This document shows positions 1 to 8,936 of a DNA stretch of 31,915 nucleotides, in pieces; within the stretch, counting starts at the first letter, position 1, and each line of letters opens with the position of its first letter. Under the pieces are notes generated by a model. The model had not been told where the DNA came from and searched no databases. It was given only the letters and a program-made list of their open reading frames with translations. Location of the stretch: NCBI GenBank assembly GCA_902491215.1, contig CABUGV010000041.1:1-31915 (forward strand), written 5' to 3'. The DNA comes from 43-108 sp001915545 (GTDB lineage Bacteria; Bacteroidota; Bacteroidia; Bacteroidales; Bacteroidaceae). The translations under genes were made by a program, and so were the position numbers.

Positions 1-21
1 CAATAACGAGGGCGTTTTGTA

Positions 22-41
22 CTACGTTTTTAGGAACGTAG
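22..41 (-). terminator. Short stem-loop after the araC-like gene
   Basis: A perfect 7-bp inverted repeat (CTACGTT at 22-28 and AACGTAG at 35-41) with a 6-nt loop lies about 20 bp beyond the stop codon of the AraC-type gene. No T-run follows on the minus strand, so this is only a possible 3' stem-loop. Confidence 0.25.
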
Positions 42-63
42 AACTGGACACCCTAGCTATTAA

Positions 64-915
64 TCATATAGCCGACTTGAAATCCAGAGGACTTACACCG
101 GTCTGTTTTTTAAACCATTTACCGAAATACGACTGATTAGGGAAGTTCAGTCGATCTGATATTTCTTTTATAAGCAAAGAAGAATGAAGGAGAAGATTCT
201 TTGCCTCTGCAAGCAGCATCATAGTAATCCACTGCATGGGTGTCTTACCTGAAGTCATCTTTACTATTGAAGAAAAATACCGACACGACAAATATTGCGA
301 TTCTGCATAATATGCAACTTCATGCTGTTCACGATAATTGGCACACAGCATGGTAATGAACTTACCGAAAATCTCGTCTTTTCTATCTGGTATATCCTTG
401 TTCTGAAGTGTACGACCTGCAAAAATCTTAATCACTTCGAGCGCAAAACAATTATACAGGCTGTTGTTCTGAATGCGGCAAACGTGGAACAAGCGTCTGT
501 TCTTGCGAACGTCATCGGAACTCATACGCTTGCTGTTCTCCATATAAAACCGAATATAAAGCATAAGCGATTCCAACTCAGCATCCGTAACAGCAATGGT
601 CGGATTGCTACGTATAAGAAGTACGTTGTCGGTGTCTGTAACCTTATCCAATACCTGCATGACATCTCCTACATCTCCCCCGAGCAGCACTGCACGCATA
701 TCTGGCGAATAGCCCAGAATATGCAGAAAAGAATTAGGAAAATACATAACAAGAGATTTTGACTCAATGTGGTAATAGTTGCCGTCAAGAGTTATGTCGG
801 CACTTCCTGCAAGCATAAGACAAACACCGACATTATCCATCTGCACAGGCGACAACTCGGCATTCAAAATATTATCCATCGAGCCATCAATTTCCTTGAA
901 CATAATATCAACCAT
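64..915 (-). CDS. AraC family transcriptional regulator
   Basis: This is a DNA-binding regulator of about 283 residues. The last 100 or so residues match the AraC/XylS double helix-turn-helix: a first helix pair around YLSCRYFSSIVKMTSGKTPMQW, then IKEISDRLNFPNQSYFGKWFKKQTGVSP, the usual second-HTH signature. The N-terminal part looks like a cupin-type sensing domain (segments such as GVCLMLAGSADITLDGNYY) with no recognisable ligand motif. The frame stays open upstream to 1185, but that part is rich in Cys, Phe and Leu and looks like translated intergenic DNA. I therefore start at the ATG at 915; the ATG at 903 is an equal alternative. The gene is divergent from the RND efflux operon, so it is probably that operon's local regulator, responding to an unknown inducer. 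The family call is secure; start and target are inferred. Confidence 0.88.
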   Translation of the reverse strand: MVDIMFKEIDGSMDNILNAELSPVQMDNVGVCLMLAGSADITLDGNYYHIESKSLVMYFPNSFLHILGYSPDMRAVLLGGDVGDVMQVLDKVTDTDNVLLIRSNPTIAVTDAELESLMLYIRFYMENSKRMSSDDVRKNRRLFHVCRIQNNSLYNCFALEVIKIFAGRTLQNKDIPDRKDEIFGKFITMLCANYREQHEVAYYAESQYLSCRYFSSIVKMTSGKTPMQWITMMLLAEAKNLLLHSSLLIKEISDRLNFPNQSYFGKWFKKQTGVSPLDFKSAI

Positions 916-1035
916 ACAAGAAAAAATGTAATTTTGAGTATTGAACAATACATAAAAAAAAGAAGTAACGGATACTGAAGATTTTTTGCAAACAAAATAA
1001 CCAATTACGTGGTATTTCTGCAACAAAACGGAGTG

Positions 1036-1119
1036 GATATTTGTATTTGTAAGTACATATTGAACAATTAAAAGGAGCATTGCACCTTTGCAAATATCGG
1101 ATATAAGCAGATATTTGCA
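1036..1119. promoter_or_regulatory. Repeated GATATTTG operator candidate between araC-like gene and efflux operon
   Basis: The octamer GATATTTG occurs at 1036-1043 and 1110-1117, and its reverse complement at 1091-1098. The last two form a perfect 10-bp inverted repeat (TGCAAATATC at 1089-1098, GATATTTGCA at 1110-1119) with an 11-bp spacer. A smaller palindrome (TTTGCA/TGCAAA, 1114-1119 and 1124-1129) overlaps its right arm. Repeated half-sites between an AraC gene and a divergent operon are what an AraC-family operator looks like. Assigning it to this regulator is inference. Confidence 0.5.
1058..1090 (+). promoter_or_regulatory. Candidate Bacteroidota-type promoter for efflux operon
   Basis: CACCTTTG at 1083-1090 differs at one position from the -7 consensus TAnnTTTG. 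An ATTG at 1059-1062 lies 20 bp upstream, at the distance expected for the -33 TTTG element. An imperfect -7 would fit an activator-dependent promoter. The predicted start near 1097 falls inside the inverted repeat described above. Confidence 0.35.
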
Positions 1120-1170
1120 CCAATGCAAACAAAATAATATCAGTGAATTAAAAAACAAACGACTGAATAT

Positions 1171-2232
1171 ATGGAAACAAAGCATTTATTGATTGCCGCA
1201 GCGATGCTTGGACTCATTTCATGCGGAAGCAATGAGAAAAAAGAAAGCAGCCTGCAATATGTAAAGGTTGGTACAGCCCAAAGGGCCGAAGCCCAGTACA
1301 ACCTGTCGTATCCGGGAAGAACAAAGCCTTCGGAAGATATCAATGTGTCTTTCAGAGTAAGCGGTCCTATTCTGAAAATGTATGTCAACGAGGGCGACCA
1401 TGTGAGAAAAGGACAAATCATAGCACAAATGGATCCGAGAGACTACGAAACACAGCTCTCGGCTACCACTGCAGAATATGAACAGATCAAAAGTGATGCT
1501 GAAAGAATTGAAGCTCTTTACAAGGAAGGCAATACAACTGCCAGCAACTACGACAAAGCCAGATATGGACTTGAACAGATAACAGCAAAACTTAACAACA
1601 GCAAACATCAGCTTGCCGACACCAAACTGTATGCTCCAATCGACGGATATATAGAAAGTAGAATGCATGATGCCGGTGAAACGGTAGGGGCTGGAATGCC
1701 TATAGTCTCAATATTCGGAAGCGGTGCAACAGAAGTAGAAATCAATATTACTGCATCGGACTACACTAAAAAAGACAAGTTCGGCTCGTTCTACTGCACA
1801 TTCGACCTTTTCCCAGACAGAAAATTCCCGTTGGAACTGGTAAGAATAAATCAAGACGCCAATGCAAATCAGCTGTATAACGTCAGGCTGAGAATGAAGG
1901 ACGGCAATGAAACCGGCATTACTCCAGGCATGACAACAATGGTTTACATAAACATGAAAGGCAGCGAAAGCGAGCCGATAATAATCCCTACGACAGCGGT
2001 GTTCAACGATAACGACCAAACATTTGTTTATATATATAAAGACAAAAGCGGAACTGTCGAGAAAAGAGCTGTCACACTCAAGCATCTGCGCACTGACGGA
2101 TACTGCGAAATCTCAAACGGTCTGAAAGAGAACGAAACCATCGTCACAGCAGGTGTACACGAAATAGAGAACGGACAGAAAGTCAAAGCTTTGCCAAGCA
2201 TTAGCAAAACCAATGTAGGAGGACTGTTATGA
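1171..2232 (+). CDS. RND efflux periplasmic adaptor (membrane fusion) lipoprotein
   Basis: This is the periplasmic adaptor of a tripartite RND pump, bridging the inner-membrane pump and the TolC-like channel; it has 353 residues. It begins with a lipoprotein signal ending in LISC (Cys19), so it is probably lipid-anchored. The lipoyl/barrel-sandwich half-motif follows (VSGPILKMYVNEGDHVRKGQ around 62-82). A helical hairpin (about 95-150), the second lipoyl half (LYAPIDGYIESRMHDAGETV) and a beta-barrel and membrane-proximal domain to the C terminus complete the HlyD/AcrA order. Its stop overlaps the next start as ATGA, implying translational coupling with the pump gene. Substrate is unknown; the AcrA/MexA-type class is clear, heavy-metal specificity is not indicated. 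Confidence 0.93.
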   Translation: METKHLLIAAAMLGLISCGSNEKKESSLQYVKVGTAQRAEAQYNLSYPGRTKPSEDINVSFRVSGPILKMYVNEGDHVRKGQIIAQMDPRDYETQLSATTAEYEQIKSDAERIEALYKEGNTTASNYDKARYGLEQITAKLNNSKHQLADTKLYAPIDGYIESRMHDAGETVGAGMPIVSIFGSGATEVEINITASDYTKKDKFGSFYCTFDLFPDRKFPLELVRINQDANANQLYNVRLRMKDGNETGITPGMTTMVYINMKGSESEPIIIPTTAVFNDNDQTFVYIYKDKSGTVEKRAVTLKHLRTDGYCEISNGLKENETIVTAGVHEIENGQKVKALPSISKTNVGGLL

Positions 2233-5200
2233 TCAATATGAGCAAATGGGCTCTCGACAACAGAAAGCTCATAAACTTTGTAATATTATGCTTGATTGTA
2301 GGTGGCATAATGTCGTATTACTCAATGAGTAAGCTTGAGGACCCTGCAATAAAGGTTAAACAGGCGATGATTGTGACTGCGTACCCTGGAGCTTCAGCAC
2401 ATCAGGTGGAGCTTGAGGTGACAGACAAGATTGAGAAATCGCTAAAGGAGATGTCGGGCATCGACAACATACAGAGCCAGTCGTACAACGACCTCAGCAT
2501 CATCACGGCTGAACTGGAAACCACAGTCAAAGACGAAGACGTGGAACAGCACTGGGATATGCTGAGAAGAAAGGTTAGAAATATCCAACAAGAACTGCCT
2601 TCGGGCGCCTACCCTTCTACTGTCAAAGATGACTTCGGAGACGTATACGGAATGTTTTATGCTCTGACAGGTGACGGTTTCAACGACAGAGAGATGTCAG
2701 ATTACGCAGAGCTTGTCAAGAGGGAGCTATCGGAAATAGAAGGAGTGACACGCGTGGAAATCTACGGCAAAAGAAACTCTTGCATAAACATTTCCCTTAA
2801 GGAAGACAAAATGGCCAATCTGGGAGTTATGCCGGCCGAGGTTCTCCAAACGCTTAACGGTCAAAACGAGACCGTTTATTCCGGTTATTACAAAAACGGA
2901 ACAAACAGGATAAGGGTCACTGTAAATGACAAGTTCCGCGACATCAAGGACATCGGCAACATGATCATACAGGGACACGAAAACGACCAGCTGAGAATCC
3001 ACGACATAGCCAGTGTTGAAAGGGAATACGAAGAGCCTACAAGAAACGAAATGAGCTATGACGGAGAAAGGGCTCTAGGCGTATCGATTGCGTGCTCGCC
3101 GGACTACGACATCATAAAAGTAGGAGAAAAAGTTGAAAATAAGCTTGAAGAGCTTAAAACGGACATGCCAGCCGGCATTAAATTCAATAAGGTGTTCTTC
3201 CAGCCTGAACGCGTGTCGGATGCTCTGAACACCTTCATGATAAACCTGATTGAATCCGTCATAATTGTCGTTGTTGTCCTCATATTCACTATGGGATTCA
3301 AGAGCGGTGTGATTATCGGTACAAGTCTTGTAATCATCGTGTTCGGTTCATTCACGGTACTTAAAGGTGTAGACGGCACATTGCAGAGAGTATCACTCGG
3401 CTCATTCATTCTGGCCATGGGTATGCTGGTAGACAATGCCATTGTGATTGTAGACGGCATTCTAATCGACCTCAAAAAGGGCAAAAGCAGAATGGAAGCG
3501 CTGACGAGCATCGGACAGAAAACGGCCATGCCACTGCTGGGAGCCACACTCATCGCCATACTGGCATTCCTGCCTATTTTTATGAGTCCAGACACAGCCG
3601 GTGTATATGTACACGACCTGTTCGTAGTTCTTGCGGTGTCATTGCTGCTGAGCTGGCTTCTTGCCCTGCTACATGTTCCATTGATGGCAGACAAGATGCT
3701 GAAAGTTGAACCCGCAGAACAAGGCCAACAGATATATTCCGGAATTGCATATACAATACTGAAAAAAATCCTTTCGTTCGGCCTCAACCACAGACTAATA
3801 ATAATCTCATCGGCCATCGCACTGCTTGCGGCATGTGCATTCAGCTATAGGTTCATAAAACAGGAATTCTTCCCTGACATGGAATACGACCAGCTGTATA
3901 TGGAATACAAACTGCCTGAAGGTACAAACTACAATCAGGTTGAAAAAGATTTGGTTGAAATTCAGAAATACCTGAAATCAAGAAAGGAAATAAAACATAT
4001 TACAGCATCAGTAGGCGGTACTCCGAGCAGATATAATCTTGTGAGAAGCATCGCAACACCTTCACTTGCATACGGTGAGCTTATAATAGACTTCGAATCA
4101 CCTGAGAGCCTCGTGGAAAACATGGACGAGATACAGGACGAACTGGCGAAGAGATATCCAAACGCTTATGTGAAGCTGAAGAGATACAACCTGATGTTCA
4201 AGAAATATCCGATCGAAGCCGTATTCAAAGGGCCAGATCCGGAAATTCTGCACCAGCTGACAGACAGCGCAATGAAAATTGCGCGAAACAACGACATGGT
4301 GTACCTTCAGACAACAGACTGGGAGCCTAAGATTCCTGTTCTATCAATCGACTACGATCAGGCATCTGCACGCGGAAGCGGTCTGAGCAGAAAGGACATC
4401 GGAACCTCACTTCTTGCGTATACAGACGGTATACCTATCGGTACATTCTATGACGGAATACACCCGGAAAACATTTATGTAAAATGTACTGACAGCGAAG
4501 GAAACGACATCGAGTCGCTGGAAAATGCAAATGTGTTCGGAATGGTGCCTAACATTGCAATACTGCTTGACGACGCCACAATAGGCAAACTCATGAGCGG
4601 TTCAATGAGCAAGAATGAAGCCATACAGACTGTAATGCAATCAATTCCGCTTAAACAGGCCATAAAGAACATCGACATCAAATGGGAGGATCCAGTGGTT
4701 CAGAGATTCAACGGACAAAGAGCCCAGCGCATGCAATGCAGTCCTAAACCAGGGATAGGAACCGAAGAAGCCAGACTGTCGATTGCAAAGGAGATTGAAA
4801 AGATACCGTTGCCTGCGGGCTACTCGCTCAGTTGGGAAGGCGAAAAAAAAGCCAGCGACCAATCAATGAAATATCTGTTCAGTAACTTTCCTCTATCGAT
4901 TGTCCTTATGATAGCCATTCTGATAATGCTGTTCAAGGACTATAAAAAACCAGCTATAATCTTCTGCTGTATACCGATGATTCTTATAGGTGTCATACCA
5001 TCAATCCTAATATCGGGAAAGAGCTTTGGATTTGTAGCCATTGTAGGTGTATTAGGACTTATAGGAATGATGATCAAAAACGGACTGGTGCTGATGGATG
5101 AAATATCAGACGAAATAGCGGCAGGCATAAATCCTCGCGATGCACTGATGAACAGTTCTATGAGCAGATTGCGTCCTGTAATGATGGCATCACTGACAAC

Positions 5201-5342
5201 AATACTTGGAATGATACCTCTGATCAACGATGCCTTGTTCGGAGCTCTTGCTGTGACAATCATGGGAGGTCTATTTGTCGGTACGCTGATAACCCTCATT
5301 ATCATACCTGTACTATATTCATTGTTTTTCAAATTAAAATAA
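2229..5342 (+). CDS. RND family efflux pump inner-membrane permease
   Basis: This proton-driven inner-membrane transporter of 1037 residues has the usual AcrB/MexB length. Its N terminus has a transmembrane helix then the LEDPAIKVKQ segment. Two sets of six transmembrane helices flank two large periplasmic domains, the second opening with QEFFPDMEYDQL around 555. TM4 has GMLVDNAIVIVDG, with Asp402 at the AcrB D407 position but Asn403 where AcrB has D408. The TM10 lysine is present (K950 in IKNGLVLMDE), as is the Thr-rich TM11 segment (SLTTILGMIPL). The HAE-1-like hydrophobe/amphiphile class fits better than heavy-metal CusA. It overlaps the adaptor by 4 bp and is followed after 22 bp by the outer-membrane factor. 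Drug, bile-salt or other substrate cannot be read from the sequence. Confidence 0.95.
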   Translation: MINMSKWALDNRKLINFVILCLIVGGIMSYYSMSKLEDPAIKVKQAMIVTAYPGASAHQVELEVTDKIEKSLKEMSGIDNIQSQSYNDLSIITAELETTVKDEDVEQHWDMLRRKVRNIQQELPSGAYPSTVKDDFGDVYGMFYALTGDGFNDREMSDYAELVKRELSEIEGVTRVEIYGKRNSCINISLKEDKMANLGVMPAEVLQTLNGQNETVYSGYYKNGTNRIRVTVNDKFRDIKDIGNMIIQGHENDQLRIHDIASVEREYEEPTRNEMSYDGERALGVSIACSPDYDIIKVGEKVENKLEELKTDMPAGIKFNKVFFQPERVSDALNTFMINLIESVIIVVVVLIFTMGFKSGVIIGTSLVIIVFGSFTVLKGVDGTLQRVSLGSFILAMGMLVDNAIVIVDGILIDLKKGKSRMEALTSIGQKTAMPLLGATLIAILAFLPIFMSPDTAGVYVHDLFVVLAVSLLLSWLLALLHVPLMADKMLKVEPAEQGQQIYSGIAYTILKKILSFGLNHRLIIISSAIALLAACAFSYRFIKQEFFPDMEYDQLYMEYKLPEGTNYNQVEKDLVEIQKYLKSRKEIKHITASVGGTPSRYNLVRSIATPSLAYGELIIDFESPESLVENMDEIQDELAKRYPNAYVKLKRYNLMFKKYPIEAVFKGPDPEILHQLTDSAMKIARNNDMVYLQTTDWEPKIPVLSIDYDQASARGSGLSRKDIGTSLLAYTDGIPIGTFYDGIHPENIYVKCTDSEGNDIESLENANVFGMVPNIAILLDDATIGKLMSGSMSKNEAIQTVMQSIPLKQAIKNIDIKWEDPVVQRFNGQRAQRMQCSPKPGIGTEEARLSIAKEIEKIPLPAGYSLSWEGEKKASDQSMKYLFSNFPLSIVLMIAILIMLFKDYKKPAIIFCCIPMILIGVIPSILISGKSFGFVAIVGVLGLIGMMIKNGLVLMDEISDEIAAGINPRDALMNSSMSRLRPVMMASLTTILGMIPLINDALFGALAVTIMGGLFVGTLITLIIIPVLYSLFFKLK

Positions 5343-5364
5343 GCCAATAAAGAGGATACTGAAT

Positions 5365-6789
5365 ATGAAAAGAATATCAATAACATTCATAATGGCGATT
5401 TCGCTGGCGGCATCAGTACATGCGCAAGAAGTACTTACACTGGACCGATGCTACTCGATGGCTCTAGAAAACAACAAAGAACTGAAATCGGCCAAGGTTA
5501 CTCTTGAAAAAACAGGATATGACAAGAAGAGTGCAAAGAGTCTGTTTTTTCCAGACATCAGTCTTGTTGCCGGAGACATGTACGGATTCGGAAGCAACAC
5601 TCTGACGATACCAGGCGGCAAACTGCCTATATACACTCTTGACCCGTCAACCGGTACATACGTGCCGAACGTAACGCCAAATCCAGACGGTTCATATACG
5701 ATGAACCAGTATGCCGATTTTCCAGACATGAAAATCAAATATGAAATCAACAACGTTTTCATGGGCGGAATAATGTTGAAGCAACCTATATACATGGGAG
5801 GAAAAATCACATCGGCATACAAGATGTCTAAGATTGGTGAACAGATTGCATCGCAGAATGTGAGACTTACGGAAAGTGAAGTGATTGTTGAAACAGACAA
5901 TGCATTCATCAATGCCGTAAAAGCAAAAGAGATGTGCAAGGTTGCAGTCAAATACAACGAAATGCTTACGGAACTGCTGAAAAATGTAGAAGGCGCATAC
6001 AAGCACGGCATGAAAACAAAAAACGACGTGCTTAAGGTACAAGTGAAGCAAAACGAAAGCATTCTTATGATGCAGAAAGCGCAAAATGCGTTCAAGCTTG
6101 CCAAAATGAATCTATGCCATATCATAGGAATGGATATGGAAACGGATATCGACGTGGCATGCGACAACATGATTACAGAAAATGCGGCAACTGTCGGCGG
6201 CGACATAAGTGCACGCCCTGAACACGAGATATTGAGCAGCAAAGTGGAATTGGCAAAACAGAATATTGCCTTTACCCGAAGCGATTTCCTTCCAAACATA
6301 GCTTTGTCTGGAGGCTTCGCCTATGCCAATGGTGTAAAGATTGCCGGCAACAAACTTATGGACAACACCACTGGTTCCGTCATGCTTACACTGAACATTC
6401 CTGTATTCCATTTCGGCGAAGGCATCAACAAGGTGAAGGCGGCTAAGGCTGAACACCAGATTGCAATGCTCGAACAAAGCAATCTCAACGAAAAGATGGA
6501 GCTCGAACTTGCTCAGGCCAGAAACAACCTTGAAGAATCTGAGATTGAGATGGAAATTACGCAAAAGTCGCTCAAGCAAGCTGAAGAAAACATGAAAATG
6601 TCGAAGCAGCAATATGAGGTCGGAATGGAACTCCTTACGAACTATCTTGAAGCACAATCCATTTGGCAGCAGGCTTATGCAGACGAAATAAATGCCAGAT
6701 GCTCACACTTCATCGCAACGAGCAAGTATCTGAAAGCTTCTGGATTGCTTGACAAAAGCATCACAGAAAAAAGGCTAAACAGCAACTGA
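5365..6789 (+). CDS. TolC-like outer membrane efflux protein
   Basis: This is the outer-membrane channel of the pump, 474 residues. The N terminus is a cleavable signal peptide (about residues 1-20, ending VHA before QEVLTLDRC). The opening LTLDRCYSMALENNKELK is the usual first helix of outer-membrane-factor proteins (L-x-x-x-L-x-x-A-L-x-x-N). Long charged helices (about 150-250 and 355-450) repeat the alpha-barrel pattern, with ENMKMSKQQYEVGMELLTNYLEAQ near the C terminus as the typical family motif. It is the third gene of the operon, 22 bp after the permease. No strong terminator is visible before the next gene. Confidence 0.93.
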   Translation: MKRISITFIMAISLAASVHAQEVLTLDRCYSMALENNKELKSAKVTLEKTGYDKKSAKSLFFPDISLVAGDMYGFGSNTLTIPGGKLPIYTLDPSTGTYVPNVTPNPDGSYTMNQYADFPDMKIKYEINNVFMGGIMLKQPIYMGGKITSAYKMSKIGEQIASQNVRLTESEVIVETDNAFINAVKAKEMCKVAVKYNEMLTELLKNVEGAYKHGMKTKNDVLKVQVKQNESILMMQKAQNAFKLAKMNLCHIIGMDMETDIDVACDNMITENAATVGGDISARPEHEILSSKVELAKQNIAFTRSDFLPNIALSGGFAYANGVKIAGNKLMDNTTGSVMLTLNIPVFHFGEGINKVKAAKAEHQIAMLEQSNLNEKMELELAQARNNLEESEIEMEITQKSLKQAEENMKMSKQQYEVGMELLTNYLEAQSIWQQAYADEINARCSHFIATSKYLKASGLLDKSITEKRLNSN

Positions 6790-6904
6790 CAAGGCCTTGA
6801 AAACAACTGACGGAAGTCTAAATGACACGAGTTATCAGATAATTCCAAATTAACAAATTACGAAAATTGTGCGTGAAATACTGTATGTATTCACCACGTT
6901 TTCG

Positions 6905-6912
6905 TATATTTG
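6905..6912 (+). promoter_or_regulatory. Promoter -7 element of glmS
   Basis: TATATTTG is a perfect match to the Bacteroidota -7 consensus TAnnTTTG, 28 bp before the glmS ATG. No clear -33 TTTG is visible at the usual 19-21 bp spacing. It also supports the ATG at 6941, since transcription would start near 6919, downstream of the longer possible start at 6869. Confidence 0.6.
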
Positions 6913-6940
6913 CAGAAAAATATACACAAATAGGGACAAC

Positions 6941-8785
6941 ATGTGCGGAATTGTAGGTTATCTTGGAAATCGAGACGCGTATCCTGTTCTCATTAAAGGT
7001 TTGAAACGTCTGGAATATAGAGGATATGACAGTGCAGGAATAGCTTTGATAACAAAAAGCAATGAATTGAAGGTCTACAAAACAAAAGGTAAAGTTTCTG
7101 ACCTCGAAGCATACGTGGCAGGGAAAGATATTTCAGGCTGCATCGGTATAGCACACACCAGATGGGCCACACATGGAGAACCCAACTCCACAAATGCACA
7201 TCCGCACTTCTCTTCGTCCGGAAATCTAGCCATAATCCACAACGGCATAATTGAGAACTATGCCACAATCAAAGAAAGACTTATAGCCAAAGGCGTAAAA
7301 TTCAGAAGCAATACCGATACAGAAGTATTGGTACAGCTCATTGAGTATGTACAGACAAAGAAGAATCTGGACACACTGTCGGCTGTAAGAATTGCATTGA
7401 GACAGGTAATTGGTGCTTATGCCATTGCACTGCTCGACAAGAAGAACCCTGACCAGATTATAGCTGCAAGAAAGAGCAGTCCGCTGGTCATAGGAATCGG
7501 CAAAGAAGAATTTTTCATCGGTTCAGATGCATCACCTATCATTGAATATACAGACAAGGTGGTATATCTGGAGGATAAGGACATAGCTATAATAAAGCGT
7601 AATCATGACGTAGAAATCGTTGACATAAACAACGTAAAGACAGATCATGACGTGAAGACGCTCGACATGAATCTCGGACAGATTGAAAAAGGCGGTTACC
7701 CGCACTTCATGCTGAAGGAGATTTTCGAACAGCCTGAATGCCTCAAAGACTGCATGAGAGGTAGAGTTAACGCAGAGGCCAACAATGTTGTGCTGTCAGC
7801 TGTTATAGACCACAAGCAGAAACTTTTGAATGCACGAAGATTCATAATCGTTGCATGCGGTACAAGCTGGCACGCAGGCCTCATCGGCAAACAGCTTATA
7901 GAAAATATCTGCCGTATACCAGTTGAAGTGGAATATGCGTCAGAATTCAGATACGGCAATCCGGTAATAACATCAGAAGATGTCGTGATTGCCATATCAC
8001 AGTCAGGAGAAACCGCCGACACACTGGCGGCCGTAGAACTGGCTAAGGAAAAGGGAGCTTTCATATATGGTATATGCAACGCCATCGGCTCATCAATTCC
8101 TAGAGCTACTGATACAGGATCATACATCCACGTAGGACCGGAAATCGGTGTGGCCAGCACAAAAGCATTTACAGGTCAGGTTACAGTTCTGACAATGTTG
8201 GCACTGGCTATCGGAAAAGAGAAGCACAGCATCAGCGATGAAGAATATAAGGAACTTGTAGGCGAACTGCATGCTATTCCTGACAAGATGAAAATATTGC
8301 TCAAGGATAATGAAAGAATAGGCAAGCTTTCAAGAATATTTACTTACGCCCACAACTTCCTTTATCTCGGAAGAGGATACAATTATCCGGTAGCACTTGA
8401 AGGCGCTCTCAAGCTCAAAGAAATAAGTTATATTCATGCAGAAGGTTATCCTGCTGCAGAAATGAAGCACGGCCCTATCGCGCTCATCGACGAAGAAATG
8501 CCGGTAGTCATCATTGCCACAAAGAATATTCTTTATGACAAACTGATGAACAACATTCAGGAAATAAAGGCAAGACACGGTAAGGTCATTGCACTTGTAT
8601 CCGAAGGCGACACTGTAGTGAAGAACATTGCAGATGACTTCATCGAACTGCCGCACACAGTGGAATGCCTGGAACCTCTCCTTTCTACAATTCCATTGCA
8701 GCTTCTTGCTTACCACATCGCAGTCTGCAAAGGCAAAAATGTAGACCAGCCGAGAAATCTTGCAAAATCAGTAACAGTTGAATAA
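6941..8785 (+). CDS. glmS: Glutamine--fructose-6-phosphate aminotransferase (isomerizing)
   Basis: GlmS makes glucosamine-6-phosphate from fructose-6-phosphate and glutamine, the first committed step to UDP-GlcNAc for peptidoglycan and LPS. The frame is open from 6869, but the enzyme needs Cys immediately after the initiator Met as its N-terminal nucleophile. The ATG at 6941 gives MCGIVGYLGNRDAYPVL, so it is the start (614 residues, normal length). Class II amidotransferase motifs follow: RGYDSAGIA, HTRWATHGEP and HNGIIENY. Two SIS isomerase domains carry CGTSWHAGLIGKQ, SQSGETADTLAA and EGYPAAEMKHGP, and the C terminus is the conserved PRNLAKSVTVE. It has its own promoter and begins a row of glutamine-using enzymes. 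I see no glmS ribozyme signature upstream. Confidence 0.98.
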   Translation: MCGIVGYLGNRDAYPVLIKGLKRLEYRGYDSAGIALITKSNELKVYKTKGKVSDLEAYVAGKDISGCIGIAHTRWATHGEPNSTNAHPHFSSSGNLAIIHNGIIENYATIKERLIAKGVKFRSNTDTEVLVQLIEYVQTKKNLDTLSAVRIALRQVIGAYAIALLDKKNPDQIIAARKSSPLVIGIGKEEFFIGSDASPIIEYTDKVVYLEDKDIAIIKRNHDVEIVDINNVKTDHDVKTLDMNLGQIEKGGYPHFMLKEIFEQPECLKDCMRGRVNAEANNVVLSAVIDHKQKLLNARRFIIVACGTSWHAGLIGKQLIENICRIPVEVEYASEFRYGNPVITSEDVVIAISQSGETADTLAAVELAKEKGAFIYGICNAIGSSIPRATDTGSYIHVGPEIGVASTKAFTGQVTVLTMLALAIGKEKHSISDEEYKELVGELHAIPDKMKILLKDNERIGKLSRIFTYAHNFLYLGRGYNYPVALEGALKLKEISYIHAEGYPAAEMKHGPIALIDEEMPVVIIATKNILYDKLMNNIQEIKARHGKVIALVSEGDTVVKNIADDFIELPHTVECLEPLLSTIPLQLLAYHIAVCKGKNVDQPRNLAKSVTVE

Positions 8786-8810
8786 TGCAGCCGAAAAGGC
8801 GCATCACCAC

Positions 8811-8835
8811 GAAGCTTCAGCCTGACTGAAGCTTC
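8811..8835 (+). terminator. Perfect 10-bp stem-loop after glmS
   Basis: GAAGCTTCAG (8811-8820) and CTGAAGCTTC (8826-8835) form a perfect 10-bp stem with a 5-nt loop, 25 bp after the glmS stop. A weaker stem (CCGGC/GCCGG, 8880-8894) follows. No T-run is adjacent, so this could be a terminator, an attenuator or an mRNA-stabilising hairpin. Confidence 0.45.
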
Positions 8836-8936
8836 CACCTAGACTGAAACAATCATACCCACAAAAACGATAATAGCTGCCGGCCCTGCGCCGGAAATAA
8901 ACATAAGATAATTAAGAACAAAGAAAGATTTTTTAT

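Noticed and set aside
916..1185. 90-residue N-terminal extension of the AraC-type protein
   Set aside because: Its translation is rich in Cys, Phe and Leu with no domain character, and it would overlap the efflux operon promoter region and adaptor start. The start at 915 gives a normal family length.
6869..6940. Upstream extension of glmS
   Set aside because: GlmS needs Cys as the residue after Met, and a perfect -7 promoter element lies inside the extension.
6790..6940. glmS ribozyme or riboswitch upstream of glmS
   Set aside because: The 5' UTR predicted from the -7 element is only about 20 nt, too short for the ribozyme, which is mainly known from Firmicutes.
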